Shown: one piece after another, positions 62,705 to 64,000 of the stretch
How the letters are laid out: each line of letters starts with the position of its first letter
Position numbering within the stretch: position 1 is the stretch's first letter
Assembly: GCF_000196495.1 (NCBI RefSeq)
Contig: NC_011312.1
Coordinates: forward strand, 2,666,001-2,730,000
Direction: 5' to 3'
DNA length: 64,000 bases
DNA from: Aliivibrio salmonicida LFI1238
Lineage (GTDB): Bacteria; Pseudomonadota; Gammaproteobacteria; Enterobacterales; Vibrionaceae
The notes under the pieces: model-generated
What the model saw: only the letters and a program-made list of their open reading frames with translations
The model's database searches: none
What the model was told of the DNA's origin: nothing
Translations under genes and position numbers: made by a program

Positions 62705-64000
62705 TTAGTTTTTCTCTTTGTTATTATCCCAAATACCTTCTTCTAATTGAGAATGTAATTCAGGGTAATCTTTACTATCAAAGGTCGGTAATTTACCCTC
62801 ACTAAGCTGCTTATTGTAATCTTTCGCCAGCTTGATAACGGTTCCTGACAATAATGAAATTGCGATTAAATTCACTATTGCCATCATCCCCATAGAAACA
62901 TCAGCTAAAGCCCATACCGTAGGTAATGATGATAACGCCCCAAACATAACCATACCTAAAACCACGATACGGAAAATACCGATCCCGGCTTTATGATTGT
63001 GCTCCAAGAAAATCAAATTAGTCTCAGCGTACGAATAATTTGCAATGATAGAGGTAAAAGCAAAGAAGAAAATAGCAACCGCAATAAATATTCCGCCCCA
63101 ATCCCCCACTTGGCTTGTTAATGCTAACTGAGTTAACTCAATACCAGTGACTTCGCCATGCGGTACATATTCACCCGACATTAAGATAATCGCGACAGTA
63201 GATGAACAGATAACAATCGTATCCATAAACACACCAAGCATTTGAACATAACCTTGTGAAGCAGGATGCGGCGGATAAGGTGTTGCAGAGGCTGCTGCAT
63301 TAGGTGCAGACCCCATACCTGCTTCATTTGAGAATAGACCGCGCTTAATACCATTAATCATTGCTTGAGCAATTGCGTAACCTAAACCACCAGCAGCGGC
63401 TTCTTGAAGTCCAAAAGCACTCTTAAAGATCAGAGTAACCACTCCCGGTAGTTTTTCTATGTTTGTAACCATGATATATAAAGCAATCGCTAAGTACGCT
63501 AATGCCATCACAGGTACTATGATTTCAGCCGTTCGAGCAATGGTTCGAAAACCACCGAAAATAACAATCGCAGAAATAATCACAATACCAATACCGACAT
63601 ACAGAGGTTGCCACCCGAATGCATTCTGCATTGCACTGGCTATCGAGTTTGCTTGTACTGCATTAAATACCAAACCAAAAGCGATGATCAAAAAGACAGA
63701 AAACAATACGCCCATCCAGCGCATGCCCAATCCTTTTTCCATATAATAAGCAGGGCCACCACGATAGTTGCCTTCATCATCTTTGGTTTTATATAATTGT
63801 GCTAATGTACTTTCAGCAAATGACGTTGCCATACCCAACATAGCAATAAGCCACATCCAGAAAATAGCGCCTGGACCGCCGGCGGTTAAAGCGACGGCAA
63901 CCCCTGCCATATTCCCCGTACCAACACGCGCAGCTAAGCTGGTGCATAGTGCTTGAAACGATGAAATACCAGAAGAATCAGATTTACGGCTGTTTTTTAA
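62705..64000 (-). CDS. Sodium:alanine symporter family (AGCS) protein, N-terminus beyond window
   Basis: The reading frame is open from the stop at 62705 to the right edge, so about 432 residues are visible. Residues before the internal ATG at 63910 read SSFQALCTSLAARVGTGN and align with the same region of the paralogue at 5757-7226. That ATG is therefore not the start. Conserved FWMWLIAMLGM, SNEAGMGSAPNAAASA and YSYAETN motifs are present. It imports small neutral amino acids with Na+ (family role). A terminator follows before yaaA. Confidence 0.92.
   Translation of the reverse strand, partial: LKNSRKSDSSGISSFQALCTSLAARVGTGNMAGVAVALTAGGPGAIFWMWLIAMLGMATSFAESTLAQLYKTKDDEGNYRGGPAYYMEKGLGMRWMGVLFSVFLIIAFGLVFNAVQANSIASAMQNAFGWQPLYVGIGIVIISAIVIFGGFRTIARTAEIIVPVMALAYLAIALYIMVTNIEKLPGVVTLIFKSAFGLQEAAAGGLGYAIAQAMINGIKRGLFSNEAGMGSAPNAAASATPYPPHPASQGYVQMLGVFMDTIVICSSTVAIILMSGEYVPHGEVTGIELTQLALTSQVGDWGGIFIAVAIFFFAFTSIIANYSYAETNLIFLEHNHKAGIGIFRIVVLGMVMFGALSSLPTVWALADVSMGMMAIVNLIAISLLSGTVIKLAKDYNKQLSEGKLPTFDSKDYPELHSQLEEGIWDNNKEKN

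Noticed and set aside
1..64000. tRNA genes, rRNA genes, CRISPR arrays, prophage or integron attachment sites
   Set aside because: No cloverleaf signatures, spaced repeats or phage-type genes were found by reading; a covariance search would be needed to exclude a divergent tRNA.

Overview
The window looks like chromosome I of a member of the Vibrionaceae, most likely the Aliivibrio (Vibrio fischeri / logei / salmonicida) group. This is inferred from the AT-rich sequence, the Vibrio-type gene order (rpoE-rseABC-lepA-lepB-rnc-era, recO-pdxJ-acpS, surE-pcm-nlpD-rpoS, ftsB-ispDF-truD), a lone flagellin gene between mazG and relA, and two different insertion sequences. Almost every gene is a housekeeping or metabolic gene. 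I see no CRISPR array, prophage, tRNA, rRNA operon or toxin/defence island.

Layout. 1-446: right end of an IS66-family element that runs off the left edge. 486-8932: a lysine-decarboxylase acid-stress locus (cadB-cadA-pdxY on the minus strand, an AGCS Na+/amino-acid symporter on plus, cadC on minus). 8933-20081: mixed accessory metabolism and transport: a VOC protein, a pmpAB-like YeeE/YedE pair, a DMT exporter, metA with a MetJ-box array, a Dcu C4-dicarboxylate carrier, nupC with a CRP site and a structured leader, a DUF2301 protein, and a ynjC-ynjD-ynjF cluster lacking ynjB. 20176-30313: a long minus-strand core block reading mazG, pyrG, eno, ftsB, ispD, ispF, truD, surE, pcm, nlpD, rpoS. 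30413-31546: flagellin with its own sigma-28 promoter. 31759-35386: relA and rlmD. 35550-38339: barA. 38391-47589: minus-strand rpoE-rseA-rseB-rseC, lepA, lepB-rnc-era, recO-pdxJ-acpS. 47911-59732: nadB, sdhE-cptA, ygfZ, a candidate small RNA, a small conserved ORF, ygfB-ubiH-ubiI, zapA-6S RNA-ygfA, rpiA, an intact IS982-family element, serA. 59835-64000: yggE, mscS, yaaA and a second AGCS symporter cut by the right edge.

Themes. Stress adaptation dominates: acid (cad), stringent response (relA), general stress (rpoS, with surE/pcm), envelope stress (rpoE/rse with a recognisable sigma-E promoter), hypo-osmotic shock (mscS), peroxide (yaaA) and stationary phase (6S RNA, barA). The most worthwhile leads are non-coding: a three-hairpin small-RNA candidate at about 51572-51669, and the nupC leader at 16046-16302 (CRP site, long-range helix, 38-codon leader ORF). 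The joining of pyridoxal kinase pdxY to cadBA is also notable. No wholly new multi-gene system is evident.
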